Source of the DNA: Verrucomicrobia bacterium UBA4286
Lineage (GTDB): Bacteria; Verrucomicrobiota; Kiritimatiellia; RFP12; UBA1067
DNA length: 35,193 bases
Direction: 5' to 3'
NCBI GenBank assembly: GCA_002395905.1
Contig: DGVK01000032.1
Location: 1 to 35,193 of the forward strand
Made by a program: the position numbers and the translations under genes. The notes beneath the pieces are model-generated. The model was not told the DNA's origin, made no database searches, and was given only the letters and a program-made list of their open reading frames with translations. Shown piece after piece: positions 1 to 6,820 of the stretch. Numbering within the stretch: the stretch's first letter is position 1; every line of letters starts with the position of its first letter.

Positions 1-222
1 GCGTTCATGAAGGGCTATCGTCCCCAGTTCTACATCCGCACGACGGACGTGACGGGCGACATCCAGCTCCCCGAGGGCGTCGAGATGGTGATGCCGGGCG
101 ACAACGTCGAGATCACGGTCAAGCTCATCGCTCCCGTGGCGCTCGAAGAGAAGATGCGTTTCGCGATCCGCGAAGGCGGCCGCACCGTCGGCGCCGGCAC
201 GGTCTCGACCGTCATCAAGTAA
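1..222 (+). CDS. tuf: Elongation factor Tu, C-terminal end (5' truncated by window)
   Basis: The frame is open from base 1 and ends at TAA 220-222. It encodes the last about 73 residues of EF-Tu, the GTPase that delivers aminoacyl-tRNA to the ribosome. The sequence covers beta-barrel domain 3, including [15 protein letters not shown] and the family's closing stretch [18 protein letters not shown]. The internal ATG at 7 is not the start, because the coding frame enters from the left edge. Its position just upstream of rpmG, tRNA-Trp, secE and nusG is a common bacterial arrangement. A weak 5-bp hairpin (AAGAC/GTCTT) follows the stop and is not a convincing terminator. Confidence 0.97.
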   Translation, partial: AFMKGYRPQFYIRTTDVTGDIQLPEGVEMVMPGDNVEITVKLIAPVALEEKMRFAIREGGRTVGAGTVSTVIK

Positions 223-334
223 AGACGAAAAGTCTTCTGTGAGATGCCTGCCCGTCAGCCCCGGCCTACCAGTGGTCGGGCGCGGGGCGGCGGGTGCGGC
301 TCGAACAAAGACGGACGAAGAAGAGTAGAAGACA

Positions 335-484
335 ATGCGTGATCTTGCGATTTTGGCCTGCGGTGAATGCAAGCGCCGGAACTACACCTCGACTCGGAAC
401 AAGAAAACGATGACCGAGCGTCTGGAGAAGGTGAAGTTCTGCCCGAGCTGCCGCAAGCGTACGACCCACAAAGAGACGAAGTAA
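335..484 (+). CDS. rpmG: 50S ribosomal protein L33
   Basis: A 49-residue basic protein starting MRDLAILACGECKRRNYTST and ending CRKRTTHKETK. It is a structural protein of the large subunit near the E site. Two CxxC pairs (CGEC at about residues 9-12 and CPSC at about 37-40) mark the zinc-binding form of L33. The length is typical for the family. The start is the only ATG that gives the conserved N-terminus; the upstream Shine-Dalgarno is weak (AGAAG). The gene lies 112 bp after tuf and 11 bp before the tRNA-Trp, as in many bacterial rpmG-trnW-secE-nusG clusters. Confidence 0.95.
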   Translation: MRDLAILACGECKRRNYTSTRNKKTMTERLEKVKFCPSCRKRTTHKETK

Positions 485-495
485 GTCTCGCCGAT

Positions 496-569
496 AGGGT
501 AGTAGCACAATGGCAGTGCAGCGGTCTCCAAAACCGCCTATGGGGGTTCGATTCCCTCCTACCCTGCCA
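496..569 (+). tRNA. tRNA-Trp (anticodon CCA), CCA end encoded
   Basis: The cloverleaf can be folded by hand. The acceptor stem AGGGTAG (496-502) pairs with CTACCCT. The D-arm stem is GCAC/GTGC with an AATGGCA loop. The anticodon stem GCGGT/ACCGC carries loop CTCCAAA, so the anticodon is CCA. The T arm is GGGGG-TTCGATT-CCCTC with one G-U pair. A discriminator G at 566 is followed by an encoded CCA at 567-569. It is probably co-transcribed with rpmG and secE, lying 11 bp after rpmG and 17 bp before secE. Confidence 0.97.
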
Positions 570-586
570 ACAACGGAGTGAAGAAG

Positions 587-778
587 ATGGACATTGCAAA
601 GAAGACGAAGGAATACCTGACGGGCGTCGGCGCCGAAGCGAAGCGCGTGACCTGGCCGGGCAAGCGTGAGCTCTGGGAGTCGACGCTGGTCGTCATCTCG
701 TTCATTTTCATCCTGGCCGTCACCACGCTCGTCTGCGACAAGGCGATCGAGTTCTGTCTCAATCTGATCAAGGGCTAA
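587..778 (+). CDS. secE: Preprotein translocase subunit SecE
   Basis: A 63-residue single-span SecE, the small clamp subunit of the SecYEG channel in the inner membrane. The cytoplasmic N-terminal part contains the family pattern KRVTWPGKRELWEST. The membrane span LVVISFIFILAVTTLVCDKA follows. The ATG at 587 is chosen because GGAG at 575-578 lies 8 nt upstream. An in-frame GTG at 578 would overlap that Shine-Dalgarno. It is 10 bp upstream of nusG, the usual neighbour. Confidence 0.95.
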   Translation: MDIAKKTKEYLTGVGAEAKRVTWPGKRELWESTLVVISFIFILAVTTLVCDKAIEFCLNLIKG

Positions 779-788
779 GGGGACGACG

Positions 789-1394
789 ATGGAAAAGCAG
801 TGGTTTGTCCTTCACACGCTCACGGGCCAGGAGACGAAGGCCTTCAAGTCGATCGAGGCGCGCGTCAAGATCGAACGCATGGAGGACTATATCGGCCGGT
901 GCGTGATCCCGACCGAGAAGGTGACGGAAAAGAAGGACGGCAAGAAGCGCACGGTCACCAAGCGCGTGTTCCCCGGCTATCTCCTCTGCGAGCTCGCGCT
1001 CTATGACGAGGCGCGCGGCGTGGACGAGCACGGCCGCCGGGCGATCTACGAGCGCACGTGGCAGTTCCTGCGCGAGACGCCGGGCGTGATCGGGTTCGTC
1101 GGCAGCGACCGCCCGATGCCGCTCAAGCAGAGCGAAGTGGACGCGATTCTCAACGACCGTCCGGCGGGTGCGCCGGCGGTGGAGCGTCCGAAGATCAATT
1201 TCGCCGTCGAAGAGACGGTCAAGATTACCGATGGCGCGTTCATGGGTTTGACGGGCCAGGTTTCAATGGTGGATCCCGACAAGGGCAAACTCAAGGTTGA
1301 GGTCAACATCTTCAACCGCAAGGTCCAGGTCGACGTCGAATACTGGCAGGTCGAGAAGGTGGCCGTGCAGGACATCTTCGAGGAAGCCAAGTAG
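789..1394 (+). CDS. nusG: Transcription termination/antitermination factor NusG
   Basis: A 201-residue NusG, which binds RNA polymerase and links it to Rho or to the ribosome. The N-terminal NGN domain begins EKQWFVLHTLTGQETKA and contains the conserved VFPGYLLCE (about residues 62-70) and ETPGVIGFVG. The C-terminal KOW domain covers about residues 140-192 (VKITDGAFMGLTGQVSMVD). A lysine-rich stretch (KVTEKKDGKKRTVTKR) precedes the FPGY motif, an insertion seen in several phyla. AAGGGG lies just upstream of the ATG. It is in the expected place between secE and rplK. Confidence 0.97.
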   Translation: MEKQWFVLHTLTGQETKAFKSIEARVKIERMEDYIGRCVIPTEKVTEKKDGKKRTVTKRVFPGYLLCELALYDEARGVDEHGRRAIYERTWQFLRETPGVIGFVGSDRPMPLKQSEVDAILNDRPAGAPAVERPKINFAVEETVKITDGAFMGLTGQVSMVDPDKGKLKVEVNIFNRKVQVDVEYWQVEKVAVQDIFEEAK

Positions 1395-1520
1395 ACGGCA
1401 GGTTTTGCGGTCCGTTATCACCGGGAGGGATCCCCGGGAGGAGCCGCACGGTAAAGGAAGAAAGGTTGAGCGAAGGAGCGAGCGGAGCAAAGCGAAGCGA
1501 GCGACTGAGCGAATACTGAT
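1395..1520 (+). other. nusG-rplK intergenic region with purine-rich GAGCGA-like repeat
   Basis: This 126-bp spacer has no gene. Around 1422-1440 lies GC-rich sequence with the palindrome GGGATCCC, able to form a short hairpin. From about 1466 to 1512 there is a degenerate purine-rich repeat of GAGCGA/AGCGA units that runs to within 8 bp of the rplK start. I see no clear Shine-Dalgarno for rplK apart from purines in this repeat. A leader or attenuator role is possible but not shown. Confidence 0.5.
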
Positions 1521-1946
1521 ATGGCCAAGAAGGTAACTGGAGTTGTCAAGCTCCAAATCCCGGCCGGCGCTGCGAATCCCGCACCGCCCGTCGGCCCGGC
1601 CTTGGGTTCTGCTGGTGTCAACATCATGCAGTTCTGCAAGGAGTTCAACGCCAAGACGGCGAAGGACTCGGGGCTCGTCATCCCCGTGATCATCACGGTC
1701 TACCAGGACCGCAGCTTCTCGCTGCAGTTCAAGTCGCCGCCTGCGTCCACGCTCCTCAAGAAGGAGGCGGGTCTCGCCAAGGGCAGCGGCGTTCCCAACA
1801 AGAACAAGGTCGGCAAGGTCACCAAGGCCCAGCTTCTCAAGATTGTCGAGATGAAGAAGGCCGACCTCAACACCGACGACCCGGAGCAGGCTGTCAAGAT
1901 GATCGCCGGCACGGCTCGCAACATGGGAATCGAGGTGGTTGAATGA
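1521..1946 (+). CDS. rplK: 50S ribosomal protein L11
   Basis: A 141-residue L11, which forms the GTPase-associated centre with 23S rRNA. The N-terminal domain has the diagnostic [20 protein letters not shown] (about residues 8-27) and [15 protein letters not shown]. The C-terminal RNA-binding domain ends with [15 protein letters not shown]. The length matches the family norm. Its stop overlaps the rplA start by 4 nt (ATGA, 1943-1946), indicating translational coupling, as in the classical L11 operon. Confidence 0.98.
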   Translation: MAKKVTGVVKLQIPAGAANPAPPVGPALGSAGVNIMQFCKEFNAKTAKDSGLVIPVIITVYQDRSFSLQFKSPPASTLLKKEAGLAKGSGVPNKNKVGKVTKAQLLKIVEMKKADLNTDDPEQAVKMIAGTARNMGIEVVE

Positions 1947-2635
1947 AGCACGGCAAGAAGTATTTCAACGCGCTGAAGAAGGCTCCGAAAAAGGCCGTCT
2001 CCGTTGAGGAGGCCGTCAAGTTCATCAAGGCCAACGCAGGCGCGAAGTTCGATGAGACGGTCGACGTGTATTTCCGCCTCGGCAAGGATCTCACAAAGGG
2101 CGACACCGCCGTTCGCGGCACGGTGAAGCTTCCGAACGGCTCGGGCAAAAACGTCAAGGTCGCGGTGTTCGCCGGCGGCGATGCCGCCGAGGCCGCCAAG
2201 GCCGCAGGCGCCGACTATGTCGGTCTCGCCGATCTCATCGAGAAGATCACCAAGGAAGGCTGGTGCGATTTCGACGTGGCGATCGCCACCGTCGAGGCCA
2301 TGAAGGATGTGCGCAAGTGCGCCCGTATTCTCGGCCCGCGCGGCCTCATGCCGAACCCCAAGACGGGTACTGTCACGGATGATACCGCGACCGCAGTCAA
2401 GGAGGCCAAGGGCGGCAAGGTCGATTTCCGCATGGACAAGACGGGCAACCTCGCGGTTGTCGCCGGCAAGCGCAGCTTCGAGCCCGAGGCTCTCGTCGGC
2501 AACATCAAGGCGATCGTCTCGGCCGTCAACGCGGCCAAGCCCGCGTCCGTCAAGGGCGTGTTCATCAAGGCCATGAGCATTTCCTCCACTATGGGCGTCG
2601 GCGTGCCCGTGATCGTCGCGGCAGATGCCGAGTAA
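1943..2635 (+). CDS. rplA: 50S ribosomal protein L1
   Basis: A 230-residue L1, the L1-stalk protein and in many bacteria the translational repressor of its own rplK-rplA mRNA. Signature segments are [17 protein letters not shown] (about residues 130-146) and [22 protein letters not shown]. It overlaps rplK by ATGA and is followed 15 bp later by rplJ. I could not identify an L1-binding mRNA mimic in the leader by eye. Confidence 0.98.
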   Translation: MKHGKKYFNALKKAPKKAVSVEEAVKFIKANAGAKFDETVDVYFRLGKDLTKGDTAVRGTVKLPNGSGKNVKVAVFAGGDAAEAAKAAGADYVGLADLIEKITKEGWCDFDVAIATVEAMKDVRKCARILGPRGLMPNPKTGTVTDDTATAVKEAKGGKVDFRMDKTGNLAVVAGKRSFEPEALVGNIKAIVSAVNAAKPASVKGVFIKAMSISSTMGVGVPVIVAADAE

Positions 2636-2650
2636 GGGAGGCAGTCTGAA

Positions 2651-3178
2651 ATGAGAATCGAAAAGGTTGCAATCCTCGACGAAGTCACGTCCCGCATCAA
2701 GGACTCCGACTATTGCTTCATCGTGAACCACGGCGGCGCCAGCGTCGCCAAGATGTCCAAGCTCCGCGCCGACCTGCGTAAGCTCGACAGCCGTCTTCTC
2801 GTCATCAAGAACACCTTCCTCGCGAAGGTTGCGAAGGAGAAGGGCTGGAGCGACGATGTCAACGCCATGCTCTCCGGCCCGACCGCGGTCGTGATAGGCA
2901 AGGGCGAACCCACTGCCGTCGCGAAGGCGATCATGGATTTCGTCAACGACAAGGATCTCGCGGGCAAGGCGTCCGTCAAAGGCGCCGATTACGACTCCAA
3001 GATCGTCGATGCCGCCATGGTCGAGGCGCTCTCGAAGGTTCCCGGCAAGGATCAGCTGCGTGCCACGTTGCTCATGCTCCTCAAGGAGCCTGCTACGCGT
3101 CTCGCGCGCGTCCTCTCCGAGAAGGCGAAGAAGGGCGGCGACGCCGCTCCTGCCGCCGAGGCTCCCGCCGAGGCGTAA
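2651..3178 (+). CDS. rplJ: 50S ribosomal protein L10
   Basis: A 175-residue L10 (P0), base of the L7/L12 stalk. Family features are the N-terminal [40 protein letters not shown], and the [14 protein letters not shown] loop. The C-terminal helix that recruits L7/L12 dimers is followed by an Ala/Pro/Glu tail. AGGGAGG lies about 10 nt upstream of the ATG. It is separated from rplL by 151 bp, enough to hold an attenuation hairpin. Confidence 0.96.
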   Translation: MRIEKVAILDEVTSRIKDSDYCFIVNHGGASVAKMSKLRADLRKLDSRLLVIKNTFLAKVAKEKGWSDDVNAMLSGPTAVVIGKGEPTAVAKAIMDFVNDKDLAGKASVKGADYDSKIVDAAMVEALSKVPGKDQLRATLLMLLKEPATRLARVLSEKAKKGGDAAPAAEAPAEA

Positions 3179-3281
3179 AGGCCCAAGTTTCCCGCGCGCC
3201 TTGAGTTGCTCATTACATGAGGGACCTGAGGTGCGCGAGGGACAAGGAACCAAAGGGACAAGAGAAAAACACAAACAATTT

Positions 3282-3305
3282 CCTTCAGATGAGAAACGCT
3301 GAAGG
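3282..3305 (+). promoter_or_regulatory. Hairpin in the rplJ-rplL spacer
   Basis: CCTTCAG (3282-3288) can pair with CTGAAGG (3299-3305) around a 10-nt loop, 24 nt before the rplL start. No U-run follows, so it is not an intrinsic terminator. An RNA-processing or attenuation site between rplJ and rplL is known in other bacteria (E. coli RNase III site). The role here is inference. The rest of the spacer (3179-3329) is A- and G-rich with no gene. Confidence 0.35.
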
Positions 3306-3329
3306 TTGAACTAAAAAGGAAAACAGAAA

Positions 3330-3695
3330 ATGACAAACGAAGAGATCATCAAGGAGCTGTCTGGCAAGACGGTTCTCGAAATCAACGAGCTCGTCAAGGC
3401 TCTCGAAGAGGCCTGGGGCGTTTCCGCAGCCGCCGCTGTCGCGGTCGCCGGTCCTGCAGCCGGTGCGGCTCCCGCCGAAGAGAAGACCGAGTTCGACGTC
3501 GTGCTCAAGTCGGCCGGCGCGAACAAGATTGCGGTCATCAAGGAGATCCGCGCGATCACCGGTCTTGGCCTCAAGGACGCCAAGGATCTTGTTGACGGCG
3601 CTCCCAAGAAGGTCAAGGAAGCCGTCGCCAAGGACGAAGCCGAGAAGATCGCCGAGCAGCTCAAGAAGGCCGGCGCCGAGGTCGAGGTTAAGTGA
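3330..3695 (+). CDS. rplL: 50S ribosomal protein L7/L12
   Basis: A 121-residue stalk protein that recruits translational GTPases. The N-terminal dimerisation helices (residues 1-35) lead to an Ala/Gly/Pro hinge (about 36-50). The highly conserved C-terminal domain follows, with [20 protein letters not shown] and [32 protein letters not shown] precedes the ATG. It is followed by an intrinsic terminator rather than by rpoB, which is unusual for this operon. Confidence 0.98.
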   Translation: MTNEEIIKELSGKTVLEINELVKALEEAWGVSAAAAVAVAGPAAGAAPAEEKTEFDVVLKSAGANKIAVIKEIRAITGLGLKDAKDLVDGAPKKVKEAVAKDEAEKIAEQLKKAGAEVEVK

Positions 3696-3724
3696 TATTG
3701 CCTCGGTCATGCGACCGAAAAGAG

Positions 3725-3755
3725 GAGGACGGCTCGTCGCCGTCCTCTTTTTTTT
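3725..3755 (+). terminator. Rho-independent terminator after rplL
   Basis: A perfect 9-bp GC-rich stem, GAGGACGGC (3725-3733) with GCCGTCCTC (3739-3747), encloses loop TCGTC. A run of eight T (3748-3755) follows. It closes the L11/L10 operon 30 bp after the rplL stop. The T-run abuts the GGTATAAT promoter element of glnN. Confidence 0.93.
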
Positions 3756-3763
3756 GGTATAAT
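3755..3763 (+). promoter_or_regulatory. Extended -10 promoter of glnN, near-leaderless
   Basis: TGGTATAAT is a perfect -10 hexamer (3758-3763) with the TGn extension, preceded by a T-run and without a recognisable -35. A start 7 nt after the hexamer falls at about 3770, two bases before the glnN ATG (3772). There is no room for a Shine-Dalgarno. Confidence 0.7.
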
Positions 3764-3771
3764 ACACCCTC

Positions 3772-5835
3772 ATGAAGAACTACGGTGACGATGTTTTTTC
3801 CGAAAAGGCGATTCTGAAGCACATGCCGAAGGCCGTCGCTTCGAAGCTTATCGCGACGATGCGCGAAGGAACGCCGCTCGACCCGTCGATTGCGGACGAG
3901 GTTGCGCACGGCATGAAAGACTGGGCCGTCGAGAACGGCGCGACCCATTTCACCCACTGGTTTCAGCCCATGACCGGCGGAACTGCCGAGAAGCACGACG
4001 CGTTCCTTGAGCCTAGCGGCCCGGCGCAGGCGGTTCTCAGGTTTTCGGGCAAGAATCTCATAGGCGGCGAGACGGATGCGTCGTCGTTTCCTTCCGGCGG
4101 GCTTCGCTCGACCTTCGAAGCTCGCGGCTACACGGCGTGGGATCCTACGAGCCCGGCCTTCATAAAGCGCCACGAAAATGGCGCGACACTTTGCATACCG
4201 ACGGCGTTCTGCTCCTACAACGGCGCGGCGCTCGACATGAAGACGCCGCTTCTGCGGTCCATCCAGGCCGTGACCCGCGCGACCGAGCGGCTGATGAAGA
4301 AGTTCAAGCGTCCAAAGGCCCATGTGTCGATAACGCTTGGCGCCGAACAGGAATATTTCCTCATAGACCGCGCGTTCTACCTGAAGCGCCCCGACCTGCT
4401 GCAGACCGGTCGCACCGTTTTCGGCGCGGCCCCCGCGAAGCACCAGCAGCTCGACGACCACTACTTCGGTGCAATAAGGCCGCGCATAATAAAATTCATG
4501 ACCGAGGTCGAACAGCGTCTGTGGAGACTCGGGATACCTGCGAAGACGCGCCACAACGAAGTCGCGCCCGCTCAATTCGAACTCGCGCCGATGTTCGAGG
4601 ATCTCAACCTCGCCGTCGACCACAACATGCTCGTCATGGAGGTCTTGAAGCAGACCGCCGAGGCCAACGGCCTTGTATGCCTGCTGCACGAAAAGCCATT
4701 CGAGGGCGTGAACGGCTCCGGCAAGCACTGCAACTGGTCGATCGCATACGGCGGGAAGAACCTTCTGTCGCCCGGCGACAACCCGCGCGACAATGCGATA
4801 TTCCTTACGATACTTTCGGCAATCATAAGAGCGGTCGATCTTCACGCCGACATGCTGCGGATGTCCACCGCAGGCGCCGGCAACGACCACCGTCTCGGCG
4901 CGAACGAGGCGCCGCCCGCGATAATATCGATATTCCTCGGCGACGAGCTTTCGGCCGTGATGAAGGAGATCGAGACCGGCCGCGCCGGCAAGAAGGCCGG
5001 CCGAACCGCAATGAAGATAGGCGTCGACGCGCTGCCGCCGATTCCTCGCGACACGACAGACCGCAACCGCACTTCGCCTTTCGCGTTCACCGGCAACAAG
5101 TTTGAGTTTCGCGCGCCCGGTTCGTCGCAGAACTGCGCCGCGAGCCAGACGGTGCTGAACACGATCGTCGCCGAGTCGATGGACGCGATATGCGACAAGC
5201 TCGACGCGCTCGTCGGGAACGACTCGTCCCGCTTCAACAGCGAACTCCAGAAGCTTCTGCAGCGTCTGATTCGCAAGCATGGGCGAGTGCTCTTTTCCGG
5301 CGACGGCTACGGCAGCGCCTGGCCGAAGGAGGCCGCCAAGAGAGGCCTGCCGAATCTGCGCAGCACGCTTGAAGCGATCGCCCCGCTCGACGATCCCGCC
5401 AACCGCGCGCTGTTCGCGAAGTACGGGGTTCTCTCGGAAGGCGAGATGGCCAGCCGCCACGAAATCGCCGCGGCGGACTACAATAGCCGCGTGCTTATCG
5501 AAGGAAGGGTGGCTCTGGAGATAGCCCGCTCGATGATACGGCCAGTGGTGGCTGACGAGTTCAGCCGTCTTGCCACGGCCATAGGGCGCGCTTCGCGCGA
5601 TGGCCTGAAGGTAGGCATAACCGGTCTCAAGGCGCTTTCGCTCAAGCTGGGCGCCGGTCTCGACGATCTGCACGTAAAGTGCGAGAGGATTGAAAAAGCG
5701 GTCGCCAAGGGCGATAGCGCGGAGATTCTGCGGGAGATGGGAGACCTTCGCAAAACAGTCGACAAACTTGAGGGGCTTGTGGACGACGGCAAGTGGCCGC
5801 TCCCCAAATACCGCTCAATGCTGTTCATCTACTGA
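3772..5835 (+). CDS. glnN: Glutamine synthetase type III
   Basis: A 687-residue GSIII, making glutamine from glutamate, ammonia and ATP in the cytoplasm. The long form, typical of anaerobes and PVC/Bacteroidetes bacteria, is recognised by an N-terminal region containing THFTHWFQPMTGGTAEKHDA and the catalytic metal site LGAEQEYFLID (about residues 185-200). Further signatures are RHNEVAPAQFELAP, NGSGKHCNWS, AGAGNDHRLGANEAPPAIIS and FRAPGSSQNCA. Length and motif order match GSIII, not the about 450-residue GSI. The C-terminus adds helices with coiled-coil character (about 590-680). It is monocistronic between its own promoter and terminator. No GlnB/AmtB neighbour is present. Confidence 0.96.
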   Translation: MKNYGDDVFSEKAILKHMPKAVASKLIATMREGTPLDPSIADEVAHGMKDWAVENGATHFTHWFQPMTGGTAEKHDAFLEPSGPAQAVLRFSGKNLIGGETDASSFPSGGLRSTFEARGYTAWDPTSPAFIKRHENGATLCIPTAFCSYNGAALDMKTPLLRSIQAVTRATERLMKKFKRPKAHVSITLGAEQEYFLIDRAFYLKRPDLLQTGRTVFGAAPAKHQQLDDHYFGAIRPRIIKFMTEVEQRLWRLGIPAKTRHNEVAPAQFELAPMFEDLNLAVDHNMLVMEVLKQTAEANGLVCLLHEKPFEGVNGSGKHCNWSIAYGGKNLLSPGDNPRDNAIFLTILSAIIRAVDLHADMLRMSTAGAGNDHRLGANEAPPAIISIFLGDELSAVMKEIETGRAGKKAGRTAMKIGVDALPPIPRDTTDRNRTSPFAFTGNKFEFRAPGSSQNCAASQTVLNTIVAESMDAICDKLDALVGNDSSRFNSELQKLLQRLIRKHGRVLFSGDGYGSAWPKEAAKRGLPNLRSTLEAIAPLDDPANRALFAKYGVLSEGEMASRHEIAAADYNSRVLIEGRVALEIARSMIRPVVADEFSRLATAIGRASRDGLKVGITGLKALSLKLGAGLDDLHVKCERIEKAVAKGDSAEILREMGDLRKTVDKLEGLVDDGKWPLPKYRSMLFIY

Positions 5836-5864
5836 GGCTGCGTTTCGAACCTCGCGTTCATTTG

Positions 5865-5890
5865 AGCCCTTGCCATGTGCAAGGGCTTTT
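5865..5890 (+). terminator. Intrinsic terminator after glnN
   Basis: AGCCCTTGC (5865-5873) pairs with GCAAGGGCT (5879-5887) across loop CATGT, followed by TTT. The stem is perfect; the U-tract is short. It lies 30 bp after the glnN stop. Confidence 0.8.
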
Positions 5891-5893
5891 CGC

Positions 5894-5899
5894 TATAAT
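5894..5899 (+). promoter_or_regulatory. Orphan -10-like TATAAT before MBOAT remnant
   Basis: A perfect TATAAT preceded by TTTTCGC directly after the glnN terminator, in the same arrangement as the glnN promoter. No ATG follows at the expected near-leaderless position. It may be the original promoter of the gene whose remnant follows. Confidence 0.4.
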
Positions 5900-5904
5900 A
5901 TCAC

Positions 5905-6402
5905 AATCCTGCGAGGCGGGTTGCGCGGCTTTTCGGCTTCGAACTCATGCTCAACTTCAACAGCCCCTATCTTGCGCAATCATTCTCCGACTTCTGGCGC
6001 CGCTGGAACATTTCACTCTCATCATGGTTCAAGGATTATGTATACATCCCGCTTGGAGGCAACCGCGTATCCTTCGCCAAGATGCTGCGCAATATATGGA
6101 TCGTCTTTTTGCTGTCGGGATTGTGGCACGGCGCGAGCTGGGCGTTTGTCGTCTGGGGTGCGCTCCACGCTCTTTATCTGTCGCTTGAGGCCGTCAAACG
6201 CCGGATCGCCGGCCCAATCATCCGCACCGGACTTCTGTTCAGGGTTCTCGCTGTTGCGACCGTGGATATCGGTGTGGTGTTCGCCTGGATATTCTTCAGG
6301 GCCGGCACGATCCATGACGCGGTGGTCTATCTGCAGGCGCTGTTCGGGTGCAGGTGGCAGACAAGCATGATGGCGCTGCGCGCCGGTTCTCGCGCGAGCT
6401 GA
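5905..6402 (+). pseudogene. MBOAT-family (AlgI-like) acyltransferase remnant
   Basis: This is a fragment of a membrane-bound O-acyltransferase of the AlgI type, which transfers acetyl groups to surface polysaccharides. The recognisable part reads RLFGFELMLNFNSPY, then FWRRWNISLSSWFKDY, IPLGGNR and LLSGLWHGASWAFVVWG; it includes the invariant histidine of the WHG motif. An intact protein is about 450-500 residues with many membrane spans before this part. Here the frame opens only about 14 codons upstream of the first internal ATG (5947) after a TAA, so the N-terminal two thirds is absent. After LQALFG the family's final membrane segments are also missing and the frame ends in unrelated sequence at 6402. 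No partner alginate-acetylation gene is nearby. Confidence 0.75.
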
Positions 6403-6422
6403 AAGAGCGGCTTTCGTTGCCT

Positions 6423-6510
6423 TGACTTGAGCCGTTCCCTGCCATGTCTTGAACGCCCCCCTGCGGTGTCTTGAACATCTCCCCCCGATGTCCTGAACAA
6501 ATGGTTAGCA
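6423..6510. repeat. Four tandem 22-bp units (TGTCTTGAAC-N12)
   Basis: Four head-to-tail units of 22 bp start at 6423, 6445, 6467 and 6489. Units two and three share TGTCTTGAAC exactly. The fourth has TGTCCTGAAC and the first is more diverged (TGACTTGAGC). The second half of units two and three is C-rich (CCCCCC). The fourth unit runs into the left arm of the inverted repeat. Confidence 0.8.
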
Positions 6511-6598
6511 AATTGGCGCAACTTGCTAACCACTTGCGTCAACTTGCTAACCACTTGGGCTAATTTGCTAACCAATTTGTTCAGGACGTCGGGGGGAG
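6479..6598. repeat. About 40-bp inverted repeat enclosing 21-bp tandem units
   Basis: The left arm (6479-6517) and right arm (6559-6598) are near-perfect reverse complements. Both include the core GTCCTGAACAAA (in the right arm TTTGTTCAGGAC) and TTAGCAAATT. I count about two mismatches and one single-base indel. Between and into the right arm run three 21-bp direct units at 6520-6540, 6541-6561 and 6562-6582, each containing TTGCTAACCA. As RNA or extruded DNA it could form a hairpin of about 40 bp. No transposase or target duplication is visible. Confidence 0.82.
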
Positions 6599-6756
6599 GA
6601 GGTCGGGACACCCCGGGGTAGAGGTGAAAACGCCTTGGGAAGGGACTCGAAACATCTAAAGGCGGCGCTTCTCCATTCGCCAGTTGAATATCTCGCGCAG
6701 AGGCGCAGGGATGCAGAGATTGGTTCAAATCTTTTGCGGCACAGCCGGGCGGGGAG

Positions 6757-6785
6757 TTGACAAATCGCCGACATATCGGTATTAT
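6757..6785 (+). promoter_or_regulatory. Sigma-70 type promoter of topA
   Basis: A consensus -35 TTGACA (6757-6762), a 17-bp spacer, and -10 TATTAT (6780-6785). The predicted start is near 6792, giving a leader of about 29 nt that contains AGAAGGAG. Unlike several other promoters here it has a full -35 and a conventional Shine-Dalgarno leader. Confidence 0.85.
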
Positions 6786-6820
6786 ATGCGCCTGTAAAAG
6801 TAGAAGGAGCACCATTCAGC

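Larger units (their letters stand above)
6403..6756. other. Non-coding region between MBOAT remnant and topA promoter
   Basis: This 354-bp stretch holds no supported gene. Its first two thirds is the repeat element described separately (6423-6598). Around 6601-6620 lies GGTCGGGACACCCCGGGGTA, a further GC-rich imperfect inverted sequence. The remainder up to the topA promoter shows nothing I can name. Open frames across it on the minus strand have no conserved content. Confidence 0.6.

Noticed and set aside
6423..6598. Possible CRISPR array because of evenly spaced repeats.
   Set aside because: The units are contiguous tandem copies without unique spacers, and an inverted repeat is present. 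No cas operon is nearby.
6327..6815. Minus-strand frame in which the 21-bp repeats would encode a seven-residue repeat (VSKLTQV type) suggesting a coiled coil.
   Set aside because: The flanking parts look random, the frame crosses the topA promoter, and the inverted-repeat structure explains the periodicity without coding.
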